A stretch of 64,000 nt of DNA from Anaerolineales bacterium (lineage in GTDB: Bacteria; Chloroflexota; Anaerolineae; Anaerolineales; Anaerolineaceae): NCBI GenBank assembly GCA_020060485.1, contig JAGVAB010000141.1, positions 47,856 through 111,855 of the forward strand, given 5' to 3'. How positions within the stretch are numbered: the first letter of the stretch is position 1; every line of letters begins with the position of its first letter. The notes beneath the pieces were generated by a model. It saw nothing but the letters and a program-made list of their open reading frames with translations. It searched no databases and had not been told where the DNA came from. The translations under genes and the position numbers were made by a program. Below, piece by piece: positions 34,601 to 41,908 of this stretch.

Positions 34601-35182
34601 ACCTGGGGTAAATTTGGACAGGCAGAAAGCGAACTCACTTACTGGGGACCGCGGGATGTGGCAGTGGATGGCGAAGGCCGGGTGTATATCACTGATACCG
34701 GCAACAAGCGGGTGCTGGTCTTTGATGCGAACGGCACCTATCTCTCCCAGTTTGGGGGCGCCGGGTTCGAACTTGGATTCCTGGATGAGCCGGTGGGCAT
34801 CGCCGTTGGGCCGGATGGCAAAGTGTTTGTGGCAGATACCTGGAACCAGCGGGTGCAGGTCTTTGCACCAGACCCAATCGTTACAGATCGGCTGGTCTAC
34901 CGGGCGGTGATGAGTTTTGAGATTGCTGGCTGGTATGGGCAATCCCTGGAGAACAAACCCTATCTGGCTGTCAGTGCCAATGGGAATGTGTATGTAACCG
35001 ATCCAGAAGGTTACCGGGTGATTGAATTCAACAATGAGGGCCAGTATCTCCGCTCTTGGGGTACCTACAGTGTTGCTCCGGATGGCTTTGGACTGGCTTC
35101 CGGGGTTGCCGTGGCCAGCGATGGCAGGGTGTGGGTGAGTGACGCGGGCAACAATCGTTTGCTGCGGTACACCCTGCCTTGA
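31625..35182 (+). CDS. Dolichyl-phosphate-mannose-type glycosyltransferase fused to NHL propeller (TIGR03663/Agl23-like)
   Basis: 1185 residues from the ATG at 31625. The N-terminal about 700 residues carry 13 or more membrane helices with GT-C features: acidic residues after helix 1 (ARVMSHDEVNHVVPSWELFR) and the aromatic loop FYGRYTRNEGLIELL. The C-terminal about 300 residues form at least five NHL repeats (APRGMAVAPDGSLYVADSRN, then EPWGVAVAPDGSVYVADTWN, PRDVAVDGEGRVYITDTGN and more). The pairing resembles TIGR03663 membrane proteins often found in archaea and Chloroflexota, linked by name to glycan flipping. It would glycosylate substrates at the outer face, with the propeller exposed. 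No ribosome site is clear. Confidence 0.85.
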   Translation: MKSEQETSAAWLDRPLASLLPRWNVETLLIILVLVMTVFSRFYMLDARVMSHDEVNHVVPSWELFRGNGYRHDPVTHGPLQFHLIALSYFMFGDNDFTARVPAALFSVAAVAFILFAYRRYLGRTGALIGGFLFMISPYMLFYGRYTRNEGLIELLGVVMLYAVLRYLDKGEKSALLLLTAATTLNYISKETAYIYSASLLIFLAVLVLEELARVKWENVAMRNRFLLLMVLALSLVGLAIGFAAWHASLPDIVPAATSGELGTVVTPTHWTELVAIGCLGLALIAVFLAILMLVRGLGWQEIRQQRSFDLLILQGTLVLPLLAAFPVKMVGWNPLDYSASGLLRTGVFLVLFTAIAAGVGLWWKPRVWLQNFALFYGAFTVFYTTFFTHGMGFFTGMVGSLGYWLSQQAVERGSQPLYYYALIQIPVYEFLALAGAVLAVYFGIRYGRFATYAGDSPASIEAREGVPLGENDERQTKIPTLALLVFWSVISLIAYSVAGERMPWLTVHIALPLLLTSAWGLGYLVDRTPWKKVATTHGLIALALLPVMIVSLLMAAGSLLGTQPPFRGNTQFDLENTATFLMALFGFLASSGGIVYLVLKEGDRSRINQVEVAAFGVVLLGLILGAVFVDSLALVFAGLAVLVVLAQFIYVMVQTDLFAQGSSFAGLVFFALLTVLTIRTSYRANFINYDNAKEFLVYAHAASGPKQVLAQVEEISRRTTGGLDIQVAYDNDALYPYWWYFRNYPNKMWYQENPTRELQDAPLIIAGESTSSKLEPIVKNNYIAFDYMRLWWPMQDYFGLTWERIGQFLRDPSLREAVFQIWLNRDYTRYAQIKGRNDLTLENWQPGSRMKFYVRKDVAAQIWEYGAAPVASLELETDPYEAGYFDLASDFNIQGLAGNADALQAPRGMAVAPDGSLYVADSRNHRIAHYAANGSLLNSWGGFADNSSGNAPGGMFNEPWGVAVAPDGSVYVADTWNHRIQKFTADGNFVTTWGKFGQAESELTYWGPRDVAVDGEGRVYITDTGNKRVLVFDANGTYLSQFGGAGFELGFLDEPVGIAVGPDGKVFVADTWNQRVQVFAPDPIVTDRLVYRAVMSFEIAGWYGQSLENKPYLAVSANGNVYVTDPEGYRVIEFNNEGQYLRSWGTYSVAPDGFGLASGVAVASDGRVWVSDAGNNRLLRYTLP

Positions 35183-35203
35183 TGTGTTTTCCACACGTAT
35201 ACA

Positions 35204-35236
35204 AAAAAGTCCTTGCCAAACCGGCAAGGACTTTTT
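35204..35236 (+). terminator. Intrinsic terminator of the glycosyltransferase-NHL gene
   Basis: Stem GTCCTTGCC (35209-35217) and GGCAAGGAC (35223-35231), loop AAACC, flanked by A5 and T5 that extend the stem to 14 bp and supply a T-run on each strand. It lies 22 nt after the stop and could work in both directions. Confidence 0.85.
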
Positions 35237-35354
35237 CTAACCAAATTGTTCACTGAGCGTGTACTCCCTGGCACCGCCTCCAGGGCAAGTGTGCCCCCTT
35301 GCGGAGTTGAGTGCCGGTTTGCTGCACCATGGATACTGCTGTACTAATCTTGCT

Positions 35355-35741
35355 TCAGTCGCGCTTGTGTTTGCGCTTGTCATCGTCCTTGATGAAAGCG
35401 CCCAGGAAGAAGCTCACCACGCTGACCACCAAAGCTCCGAAAAATGCGGGCCAGAAACCAGCCACAGTGAACCCGACGCCAAAGCGGGCGCCGATCTCCC
35501 CTGCCAGGTAGAACAGCAGGGTATTGATCAGCAAACTGCCCAGACCCAGTGTCAGGATGATAAAGGGACAGCCAGCAACGACCAGAATGGGTTTGAGAAT
35601 GGCATTGACCAGGCCAAAGATGAGCGCCAGCCAGAGAAATGATAACCAGTTTGGATTCTGGGGAACGATACCGTTGATCAAGGCTACAGCAGCATACAGG
35701 GCAACTGCGTCAATGACCAACCTGAGGATAAATTTCTTCAT
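35355..35741 (-). CDS. Phage-holin-superfamily (PF04020-type) membrane protein
   Basis: 128 residues with four predicted helices. The pattern RLVIDAVALYAAVALINGI at the start, ALIFGLVNAILKPILVVAGCP in the middle and FFGALVVSVVSFFLGAF near the end matches the four-TM PF04020 family of chromosomal membrane proteins. Despite the name it is not a lysis protein as far as is known. Basic and acidic tail (KDDDKRKHKRD). No phage gene is near. Role unknown. Confidence 0.9.
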   Translation of the reverse strand: MKKFILRLVIDAVALYAAVALINGIVPQNPNWLSFLWLALIFGLVNAILKPILVVAGCPFIILTLGLGSLLINTLLFYLAGEIGARFGVGFTVAGFWPAFFGALVVSVVSFFLGAFIKDDDKRKHKRD

Positions 35742-35754
35742 GGGTTTCCTTTCC

Positions 35755-35785
35755 GGAGTATTATCGAATACTCCTTGCTATTTTA
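35755..35785 (-). promoter_or_regulatory. -10 element and 5' hairpin of the holin-like gene
   Basis: Minus-strand TAAAAT (35785 to 35780) precedes a perfect 8-bp hairpin GGAGTATT/AATACTCC (35755-35774, loop ATCG). The predicted start would put the hairpin at the 5' end of the mRNA, where it could stabilise the transcript or act as an operator. The ribosome site (GGAAAGG) follows it. Confidence 0.45.
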
Positions 35786-35816
35786 ATCTACGGAAATTGA
35801 TCGCACCAGTCGCGTC

Positions 35817-36788
35817 TCACACGTATTTTTCCATCCAGATCAGGGTATTTTGCTGAATAAAGCCGGCATTCTCCAGAGCAGGAGCGGCCACACCAACCGG
35901 GAGATTTACAGATAATGGCCGGATGGTGCTGAGTTCTTCCCTGGCCGTGGTCAGTAGTGCCAGAACAGCATCATCATCTTCCTGACCAAGGGGTACGGCC
36001 AGCCATAAATTGTCTGCATAAAGATGGGTGGGTTCCCAGGAAAGTATGCCTTGCAGGCTGCCCTGACGGAACGCTGCCCAATGGCGCACAAGTGCGCCGG
36101 TGGCCAGATTGACAAATTTTTGCCAAAGGCCGGGACCAAGGCGGTGCTGGTTGTAAAGCAGATTCCAGTTCACTTCAGGCGGATACAAGGTTTGCAGCCA
36201 CTCCGCCTGGCTACTCCAGTTGTGTGCCGGACGGGGGAGGATCTTAAGGCCGCCATCGGGTTGTATTTTGGGAATAACCTTTAAAGGGTCGCAAACCCAG
36301 GTGGTACGCCGGGCGCGTTCCTGAAAGCCCTGCGAAAGGTACAGGTGATACGCGACTGGTGCTGAGTCGCGCACCTGCAAGCAGGCTAGTTTGACACCCT
36401 GTTCCCGAATATGGTGCAAGGCGCGGCGGGTTAGTTCATGGCCAATGCCCCGGCCGCGGTAGTCGGGGTGAACGGCCACATTGGCGATCAGATAGCGCCA
36501 GGAGTTGGCATGGAGAATGGGGATGAGGCTGACATTCCCAATGAGGCGCTGGTCTTCCTCCCACACATAGCCAAACAAGGGGTAGGTGGCCTGTTCGTTG
36601 GGGCCCGGCAGCCAGCGCAGGTGATCGTTGCTGCGCGCCGCACGGCGGATATTGCGCAAGTAGGCATGTCCGTCTGGATCCATTTGGCTGCCAAAGCACA
36701 GCTCGATCAAGTCGGCTGTTTCCAGAAGGTCGCGCTGTACATCCAGGCGGCGAATATGGGAACTAAACTGGAGGGAAATCGCGGTCAC
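35817..36788 (-). CDS. GNAT-family N-acetyltransferase
   Basis: 323 residues. A single GNAT domain fills the N-terminal half: the acetyl-CoA loop is VAVHPDYRGRGIGHELTRRA (about 104-123; R/QxxGxG/A as RGRGIG), followed by the beta-bulge ALHHIREQGVKLACLQVRDS and YHLYLSQGFQE. The C-terminal 150 residues are another alpha/beta region resembling the second half of double-GNAT proteins, but no acetyl-CoA loop remains. Acceptor unknown. The start is GTG at 36788, with a TAAAAT 6 nt upstream, so the message may be leaderless. Confidence 0.85.
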   Translation of the reverse strand: MTAISLQFSSHIRRLDVQRDLLETADLIELCFGSQMDPDGHAYLRNIRRAARSNDHLRWLPGPNEQATYPLFGYVWEEDQRLIGNVSLIPILHANSWRYLIANVAVHPDYRGRGIGHELTRRALHHIREQGVKLACLQVRDSAPVAYHLYLSQGFQERARRTTWVCDPLKVIPKIQPDGGLKILPRPAHNWSSQAEWLQTLYPPEVNWNLLYNQHRLGPGLWQKFVNLATGALVRHWAAFRQGSLQGILSWEPTHLYADNLWLAVPLGQEDDDAVLALLTTAREELSTIRPLSVNLPVGVAAPALENAGFIQQNTLIWMEKYV

Positions 36789-36794
36789 AACCCT

Positions 36795-36800
36795 ATTTTA
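36795..36800 (-). promoter_or_regulatory. -10 element 6 nt before the GNAT start (leaderless candidate)
   Basis: Minus-strand TAAAAT (36800 to 36795), then AGGGTT, then GTG. The usual -10 to start distance puts the transcript start at or next to the first base of the start codon. Confidence 0.38.
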
Positions 36801-36876
36801 CCCGGATTGTGCATGTGTGGTACGATTCTGGCGACACCGAAGCCTGCACCGGGAATCAGTATTTGAGAGGTTTGTT

Positions 36877-37701
36877 TTGAAAACGGTCGAATCATTGTTG
36901 AGCATGATTATTTTCTTGACGCTTGTATTTGTCACTGGCTGCACCGGGAAGCAAGCTGCACCTCAATCTGTCCAGCAGACAATGGAACTGGAAAGCGGCA
37001 AGACGCTTTCCCTGAATATCCGTTCCGGCAGTGTGCATATCAGTGCAGGAGAATCAGGGGTGGTCGAGATTTCCGGTCTGACGCCGGAAGGCATTCGCCT
37101 GGAAGAGCGGCCTGACGGAATTGAGCTCGTGGTGGAAAGCCAGGGCGGCATATCCCGCTCAATACAAACAGAATTGAAAATTCGCATCCCCGTTGGAGTG
37201 GCGCTTGAGATCACATCTTATGCTGCCGATGTGACCATGGAAGATATCGCTGGCCAGGTGAAAGTGATGTCTGTGGCGGGTAAGGTGACTGCACAAAGAT
37301 TGAGAGGGGATATTCTGCTGAAATCTGGCCGGGGTGATGTGTTGGCTGAGGACTGCCAGGGGGATGTGCGGGTGCTGGGGGAACATGGACTCCTGCAGCT
37401 TGTCAACTTGCATGGCAAGGTGTCCTCTGCCACGATTATGGGCACAATAGATTTTACAGGATCGATACTGGAAGGCGATGATGTTTTTTTGGAAACCGAT
37501 CATGGTCCGGTGAATGTCACGGTGCTGGAGCCGCTGGGGATGCGGGTGAAAGCCTGGACTGCCAGCGGAGATGTAGCCTGCATGATTGCCGGCCTGCAAC
37601 AGACAGTGGACGGTTGTGCTGGCACAGCCGGAACAACGGCGGATGGAAACCTGGCCATCAAGACCGTCAGCGGAGAAATCCGCATCAAAAAACTGCCCTA
37701 A
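36877..37701 (+). CDS. Lipoprotein with DUF4097-like beta-helix (adhesin-type)
   Basis: 274 residues from a TTG start with GAGAGG 6 nt upstream; the in-frame GTG at 36817 would precede a non-signal extension. Lipobox VTGC (Cys about 22). The rest is a repetitive strand series (VKVMSVAGKVTAQRLRGDIL, VLAEDCQGDVRVLGEHGLLQ, VSSATIMGTIDFTG) typical of DUF4097 right-handed beta-helix-like folds, with an acidic surface. Predicted to sit outside the membrane. No enzymatic residue is recognised. Confidence 0.8.
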   Translation: MKTVESLLSMIIFLTLVFVTGCTGKQAAPQSVQQTMELESGKTLSLNIRSGSVHISAGESGVVEISGLTPEGIRLEERPDGIELVVESQGGISRSIQTELKIRIPVGVALEITSYAADVTMEDIAGQVKVMSVAGKVTAQRLRGDILLKSGRGDVLAEDCQGDVRVLGEHGLLQLVNLHGKVSSATIMGTIDFTGSILEGDDVFLETDHGPVNVTVLEPLGMRVKAWTASGDVACMIAGLQQTVDGCAGTAGTTADGNLAIKTVSGEIRIKKLP

Positions 37702-37790
37702 TGTTGTGTCAAACATAAAAGGTTCACTTTGCAAAACCAACTTTGTATAATTTCAGAACAAATTTGACACAGTACTAGACCAAAGTTGCC

Positions 37791-37829
37791 CAAAGACGAA
37801 AGACCATCCAGGCGGGTGGTCTTTCGTCT
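37791..37829 (+). terminator. Imperfect hairpin downstream of the DUF4097 lipoprotein
   Basis: AAAGACGAAAAGACCATCC (37791-37809) pairs with GGGTGGTCTTTCGTCTT (from 37814) with one bulged A and one G-U pair. It lies 90 nt after the stop, with only TTTCAC following. TTGTGTCAAA (37704-37713) and TTTGACACA (37762-37770) form a further long-range inverted repeat just upstream of it. Confidence 0.45.
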
Positions 37830-37873
37830 TTCACATAGGTGAGAAAATACTTGTGAATTAATTCATCAATGTA

Positions 37874-37902
37874 TTGACTCTGCATATTGAATATGCTACA
37901 AT
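37874..37902 (+). promoter_or_regulatory. Promoter with palindrome filling the spacer (alcohol dehydrogenase/PTS operon)
   Basis: TTGACT (37874-37879), exactly 17 nt, TACAAT (37897-37902). GCATATT-G-AATATGC (37882-37896) is a perfect 15-nt palindrome within the spacer. Two further inverted pairs follow the -10: TAGTGA (37909-37914) with TCACTA (37934-37939), and TTCAC-TATT-GTGAA (37933-37946). The SorC protein encoded in the same cluster is the natural candidate to bind here. Confidence 0.7.
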
Positions 37903-37985
37903 GCACATTAGTGATAAATATCCCCTATATAATTCACTATTGTGAAAAACAGCTCTGATTTGCTGATGTGGATGAACACAAAAAC

Positions 37986-39026
37986 ATGACCCTTCCCGGA
38001 ATGATGCGAGGCATTTTCTATCTTGGTCCTGAGAAGCTGGAATTGCGGCAAGTTCCCATTCCGGCACCGCAGGCCGGGGAACTGTTGGTCAAAGTGGTAA
38101 CGGCCACGACCTGCGGGACTGATTTGAAGACCTACCGTCGCGGGCACCCTAAATTTCCACCCCCTTTTCTCTTTGGACATGAATTTGCCGGCGATGTGGC
38201 GGCAGTCGGCGAGGATGTTGACAATTTCAAACCGGGTATGCGGATAACGGCCAATGTTTTTGCGCCTTGCGGACTTTGTTTCTATTGCCTGAAAGGGCAG
38301 GACAATCTATGTGAAGCACTGCATTACAATTTTGGGGCATTTGCCGAATACATGATCATTCCGGCTTCGATTGTGCGATCCAATACCTTTCTCCTGCCAG
38401 ATGATCTCTCGTATGCCCACGCTGCTTTGCTGGAGCCGCTGGTTTCTGTGGTGCATGGACAGCGCAGGATAGCGATCCAGCCAGGCGAGAAGGTGGCCAT
38501 CATTGGCGCGGGGGGAGCGATCAGCCTGCTGCATTTGCAGATGGCGCAGCTGGCTGGAGCGGCGAAGGTCATGGGAATTGGTCACAGTGACTCGCGGCTG
38601 GAGACTTTTGCCCAACTGGGTGCCAGCGAGGTGATCAACGCCAGACATGAACCAGCCCTGGAGCGGGTGTTGGAGTTGACATTTGGCAGAGGCGCAGACG
38701 TGGTCATCGAATGCGCTGGAACGAAGGAAGCCTGGGAAAGCGCAGTACACATGGTGCGCAAGGGCGGACGGGTGTTATGGTTTGGCGGTTTGCCCGCCGG
38801 AACAACTGTGCAACTGGACGCAGCCATGATCCACTATGGAGAGATCACCTTGATCGGCGTGCATGGCGGCACCTTGCAGGATGCACAGGAAGCCTATCGC
38901 TTGCTGGTATCTGGAGAAGTTGACCCAGGACCATTGATCAGTGGAGAATATCCACTTGAAGAGATTGAAGATGCGTTTCAGCAGATGATCGCCGGAACTG
39001 CGATTAAGTTGGTGATCCGTCCTTGA
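37986..39026 (+). CDS. Zinc-dependent alcohol/polyol dehydrogenase (MDR family)
   Basis: About 346 residues; start chosen at ATG 37986, with an in-frame GTG at 37968 and ATGs at 38001 and 38004 also possible. Catalytic zinc ligands: Cys in TTCGTDLKTYR (about 39), His-Glu in FGHEFAGDV, and the structural four-Cys lobe CGLCFYCLKGQDNLC (about 93-107). The Rossmann loop is VAIIGAGGAISLLHL, where the usual GAGPIG is changed and one residue longer. Members oxidise sugar alcohols or threonine with NAD. First gene of the PTS cluster. It would oxidise the imported polyol or its phosphate, or an intermediate of the pathway. Confidence 0.9.
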   Translation: MTLPGMMRGIFYLGPEKLELRQVPIPAPQAGELLVKVVTATTCGTDLKTYRRGHPKFPPPFLFGHEFAGDVAAVGEDVDNFKPGMRITANVFAPCGLCFYCLKGQDNLCEALHYNFGAFAEYMIIPASIVRSNTFLLPDDLSYAHAALLEPLVSVVHGQRRIAIQPGEKVAIIGAGGAISLLHLQMAQLAGAAKVMGIGHSDSRLETFAQLGASEVINARHEPALERVLELTFGRGADVVIECAGTKEAWESAVHMVRKGGRVLWFGGLPAGTTVQLDAAMIHYGEITLIGVHGGTLQDAQEAYRLLVSGEVDPGPLISGEYPLEEIEDAFQQMIAGTAIKLVIRP

Positions 39027-39164
39027 GCAAAGGCGGCGCATTAGCGACAAGAATATCATTACCGGTAAACGACAATTGATGAAAAGCAATTATGGTATGC
39101 ATCCCTGCGGGTATGCGGCTGTTGAAATTTGTTAATGACTGGTGAAAACAGGAGGTTGTTATTC

Positions 39165-40310
39165 ATGGAATTAACCCCACGCGAAAGAGTCAAAGCAGTC
39201 CTGAACCACAAAGAACCTGACCGGGTGCCGATCTCATTAGGCGGGTCGGCCAACCACCTGACCGAGGAGCGTTTTGCATTGCTGCGCGACCATTTCGGGT
39301 TTCAGGAAATTCCGAGGCGCACATTGGTTGGTTTCTACACCACCCCCGATTACAACCCATTGCTGGATTGTTTGGGTACGGATATGCGTTTCATCCACAT
39401 TCGTCCACCACATAGCTATATCCCGAATTCAATGACAGGGGATTTCCAGCCTTTTGTAGATGAATGGGGATTGACCCATGAACTTGTTTCAGGATATTAC
39501 AACCTGGGCGGGGCGCCGCTGGCCGGCGATTTGAGCATTGAGAGCATTGAAAAATTTCCCTGGCCTGATCCGTATGATCCAGCCCGGCTGGAGGGTTTGA
39601 AAGAAGAAGTTGAACACCTGTACAACAATACACCCTATGCCATCGTTGCCCACCGGCCTGTGTATGGCAATGTTTGGGAGTTTTCCCGCTGGATGGTGGG
39701 CATGGAAAATGCCCTGCTGCTGACCGCACTCGATAAAAAGATGTTTGATTATTTGATTGGCAAGCTGAGTGAAGTGCTGGATGGTTTTTATGACGCCTTT
39801 CTGGGTGTGGTCGGGCCTTATATTGAAATGGTGGAATTGGCGGAAGACCTGGGTACCAATAACGGCCCCATGTTCTCGCCGCAAATTTATGCAAAGATCA
39901 TCAAACCGCGCCACAAGAAAACGATTGAGCTGATCAAGCGGCATGCGCCCCAGGCGAAAGTGATGCTGCATTGTGATGGCGCCATTCGTAAATTCATCCC
40001 GGATATCATCGATGCCGGCTTTGAAGTGCTCAATCCCATCGAAGCGCACCTGCCTGGCATGGACCCGAAAGAATTGAAAGCAGAATTTGGCAATGATCTG
40101 ACCTTTATGGGCGGGGTGGATGTCAAGCAGGTATTGACCACCGGCACTGAAGCAGAGATCAGGACAGAAATCCGCAGACGGATCGAGGAGATGGGTGAAG
40201 GCGGCGGATACATTCTGGCTCCGGCGCACAATTTTGGCAATGATATCCCGCTGGAAAATATGTTGTTGTTCTTTGAAGCGGGCAAGGAATTGGGAAAATA
40301 CCCTTTATAG
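39165..40310 (+). CDS. Uroporphyrinogen decarboxylase-like (MtaA/CmuA-type) protein
   Basis: 381 residues from the ATG at 39165 (AGGAGG 8 nt upstream). TIM-barrel UroD superfamily: N-terminal LTPRERVKAVLNHKEPDRVP, central WEFSRWMVGMENALL, and C-terminal TFMGGVDVKQVL and GGYILAPAHNFGNDIP. In cobamide methyltransferases of this superfamily zinc is held by an H-x-C motif; here the motif is LHCDGAI, with Cys and Asp shifted, so classic methyl-transfer zinc binding is doubtful. No haem pathway gene is near. It is placed between the dehydrogenase and aldolase, 138 and 27 nt away, which argues for a role in the sugar pathway. Confidence 0.84.
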   Translation: MELTPRERVKAVLNHKEPDRVPISLGGSANHLTEERFALLRDHFGFQEIPRRTLVGFYTTPDYNPLLDCLGTDMRFIHIRPPHSYIPNSMTGDFQPFVDEWGLTHELVSGYYNLGGAPLAGDLSIESIEKFPWPDPYDPARLEGLKEEVEHLYNNTPYAIVAHRPVYGNVWEFSRWMVGMENALLLTALDKKMFDYLIGKLSEVLDGFYDAFLGVVGPYIEMVELAEDLGTNNGPMFSPQIYAKIIKPRHKKTIELIKRHAPQAKVMLHCDGAIRKFIPDIIDAGFEVLNPIEAHLPGMDPKELKAEFGNDLTFMGGVDVKQVLTTGTEAEIRTEIRRRIEEMGEGGGYILAPAHNFGNDIPLENMLLFFEAGKELGKYPL

Positions 40311-40337
40311 GTTAATACACAGGAACAGGATTGGATC

Positions 40338-40991
40338 ATGATACTGGAAAGTTTGCGCGAAGAAGTGCTGGAAGCGGCGCGGAGCTTGAAGAAATTCGGC
40401 CTGGTGTGGATGGCAGGTGGAACCGTTTGCGCACGCGATGCGGAAAGCGGGGCGATTGTGGTCACGCCCAGCGGTATGCCGTATGAGAATCTGACCCCGG
40501 CCGATATGGTGGTAACCGACGCCGGGTTGAATCTGATTGAGGGGAATCTGCGTCCCTCGGTGGCGCTGAATCTGTGGGTGAAGATTTTGAAGGAGCGGCC
40601 GGATATGCATGCCGTGGTGCATACCCATTCTCCGTATGCCACATCTTTTTCTGTAGCCAATCAGCCGGTACCGGTGGTTACAGAGACCATGGCAGACTGG
40701 TTTGGGCAGCCGGTGCGGGTGTCGAAATATTATCATGTCGAAGCCCCGGAATTTCTCAGCGCACCATTGGAAGCTCTGGGGGATGGCTTTGCAGTTTTGC
40801 TGGGCCGGCATGGCCCTATCACTATTGGGAAAACCATTGCAGACGCGCTTGAACGGGCGGTGACATTGGAAGAATCGGCCCAGATCTATGTGATGGCCAA
40901 AGTTTTGGGGACTCCAGAGGTTTTCTCTGCTGAGGAAGCAGTCAGTTCGTTTGAGTATTATCACCATCGCTATGGCCAGGGCAAAGGCTGA
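40338..40991 (+). CDS. Class II aldolase (L-fuculose-phosphate aldolase type)
   Basis: 217 residues. Zn-dependent aldolase/adducin fold: VWMAGGTVCARDAESG (substrate phosphate loop), HAVVHTHSPYAT with the two zinc His (about 94 and 96), and FAVLLGRHGPITIG with the third zinc His (about 155). Cleaves a ketose-1-phosphate to DHAP plus an aldehyde, or a related retro-aldol. Stereospecificity cannot be read. It lies 27 nt after the UroD-like gene and 19 nt before EIIA, so it is part of the operon and the probable main carbon-cleaving step. Confidence 0.92.
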   Translation: MILESLREEVLEAARSLKKFGLVWMAGGTVCARDAESGAIVVTPSGMPYENLTPADMVVTDAGLNLIEGNLRPSVALNLWVKILKERPDMHAVVHTHSPYATSFSVANQPVPVVTETMADWFGQPVRVSKYYHVEAPEFLSAPLEALGDGFAVLLGRHGPITIGKTIADALERAVTLEESAQIYVMAKVLGTPEVFSAEEAVSSFEYYHHRYGQGKG

Positions 40992-41010
40992 AAAAGAGGA
41001 GCAGGTCTTA

Positions 41011-41472
41011 ATGAAAATTGAAGAATCCATCGTAGCATTGGATATGACTGCACAAGATTGCACTGAAGTGATCCTTGAACTGGCGGAAATGCTGCGCAAA
41101 GCAGGATATGTCGGCTCAAGCTATGGTGAGGCTTCTGTGGCGAGGGAGATGGTGCATCCCACCGGACTGCCATCCAAACCGATTTGCATTGCCATTCCTC
41201 ATGCAGATGCGGATGATGTGATCACCTCTGCTTTGGCATACGCATCTTTGAAAGATCCGGTGATGTTTCGCAATATGGTGGAACCTGAAGAAGAACTGCC
41301 GGTGGAAATGGTCTTCATGATCGCCAACGGCAGCCCGGAGGAACAGGTAAAAGCATTGCGAAGATTGGCGACTTTATTTGGTGATCCTGAGAAGCTTGTG
41401 GAACTAAAAGCGCTGACCCAGACAGATGCCATTGTCGCCTGGTTCAAGGCTGCATTGGAACAAGCTGATTAG
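41011..41472 (+). CDS. PTS EIIA component (fructose/galactitol type)
   Basis: 153 residues from the ATG at 41011 (GAGGAG upstream; the in-frame ATG at 40951 lies inside the aldolase gene). The EIIA_2 phospho-His is in CIAIPHADADDVI (about residue 65), preceded by GEASVAREMVHPTGLPSK. Accepts phosphate from HPr and hands it to EIIB. Gat/fructose-type EIIA, 19 nt after the aldolase. EI and HPr are needed but not encoded in the window. Confidence 0.92.
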   Translation: MKIEESIVALDMTAQDCTEVILELAEMLRKAGYVGSSYGEASVAREMVHPTGLPSKPICIAIPHADADDVITSALAYASLKDPVMFRNMVEPEEELPVEMVFMIANGSPEEQVKALRRLATLFGDPEKLVELKALTQTDAIVAWFKAALEQAD

Positions 41473-41575
41473 GAGGCCGCAGAGATTTGGCGGCTGAAAG
41501 GAGGCAGGACAAGATTGAATTTTGCATCATTTTTTGGTTAGGGAGTATCAGTGATTGTTTCGAGGAGGATAGAAA

Positions 41576-41878
41576 ATGGGTAAGTTAATTGTTGTGGCTT
41601 GTGGAGCTGGGATCAATACTTCCACTCTAGGTGAAGACATGATCCGCGAGCGGTTGGCAGCGGAAGGAATGTCGGATGTGCTTGTCAAGCGTGTGCTGAT
41701 GGCCGATATCGAAAAGTATGAAGATCAAATGGACATCATGGTCTCAATGATGAAAGTCTATCGCGAGTTCAAATGCCCGGTGGTGAAAGGCTTGCCTTTC
41801 CTGATCGGGACGCGCGATGAGCAAAAAGCGCTGCTTGACCACATCGTGGAACTGTTGAAACAAAGTGACAACCAATAA
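41576..41878 (+). CDS. PTS EIIB component (galactitol type)
   Basis: 100 residues with CGAGINTST directly after the first strand (MGKLIVVACGAG): Cys 9 is the phosphorylated residue and the following loop holds the phosphate. Strong AGGAGG 9 nt before the ATG. It follows EIIA by 103 nt and precedes EIIC by 30 nt. Transfers phosphate to the incoming polyol bound by EIIC. Confidence 0.93.
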   Translation: MGKLIVVACGAGINTSTLGEDMIRERLAAEGMSDVLVKRVLMADIEKYEDQMDIMVSMMKVYREFKCPVVKGLPFLIGTRDEQKALLDHIVELLKQSDNQ

Positions 41879-41908
41879 TCAGCCATAAAGAAAGAAGGAG
41901 ATAATCTA

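Noticed and set aside
35355..35741. Prophage lysis gene
   Set aside because: The four-TM holin-superfamily name is a fold label; no phage structural, integrase or lysin gene is present in the window.
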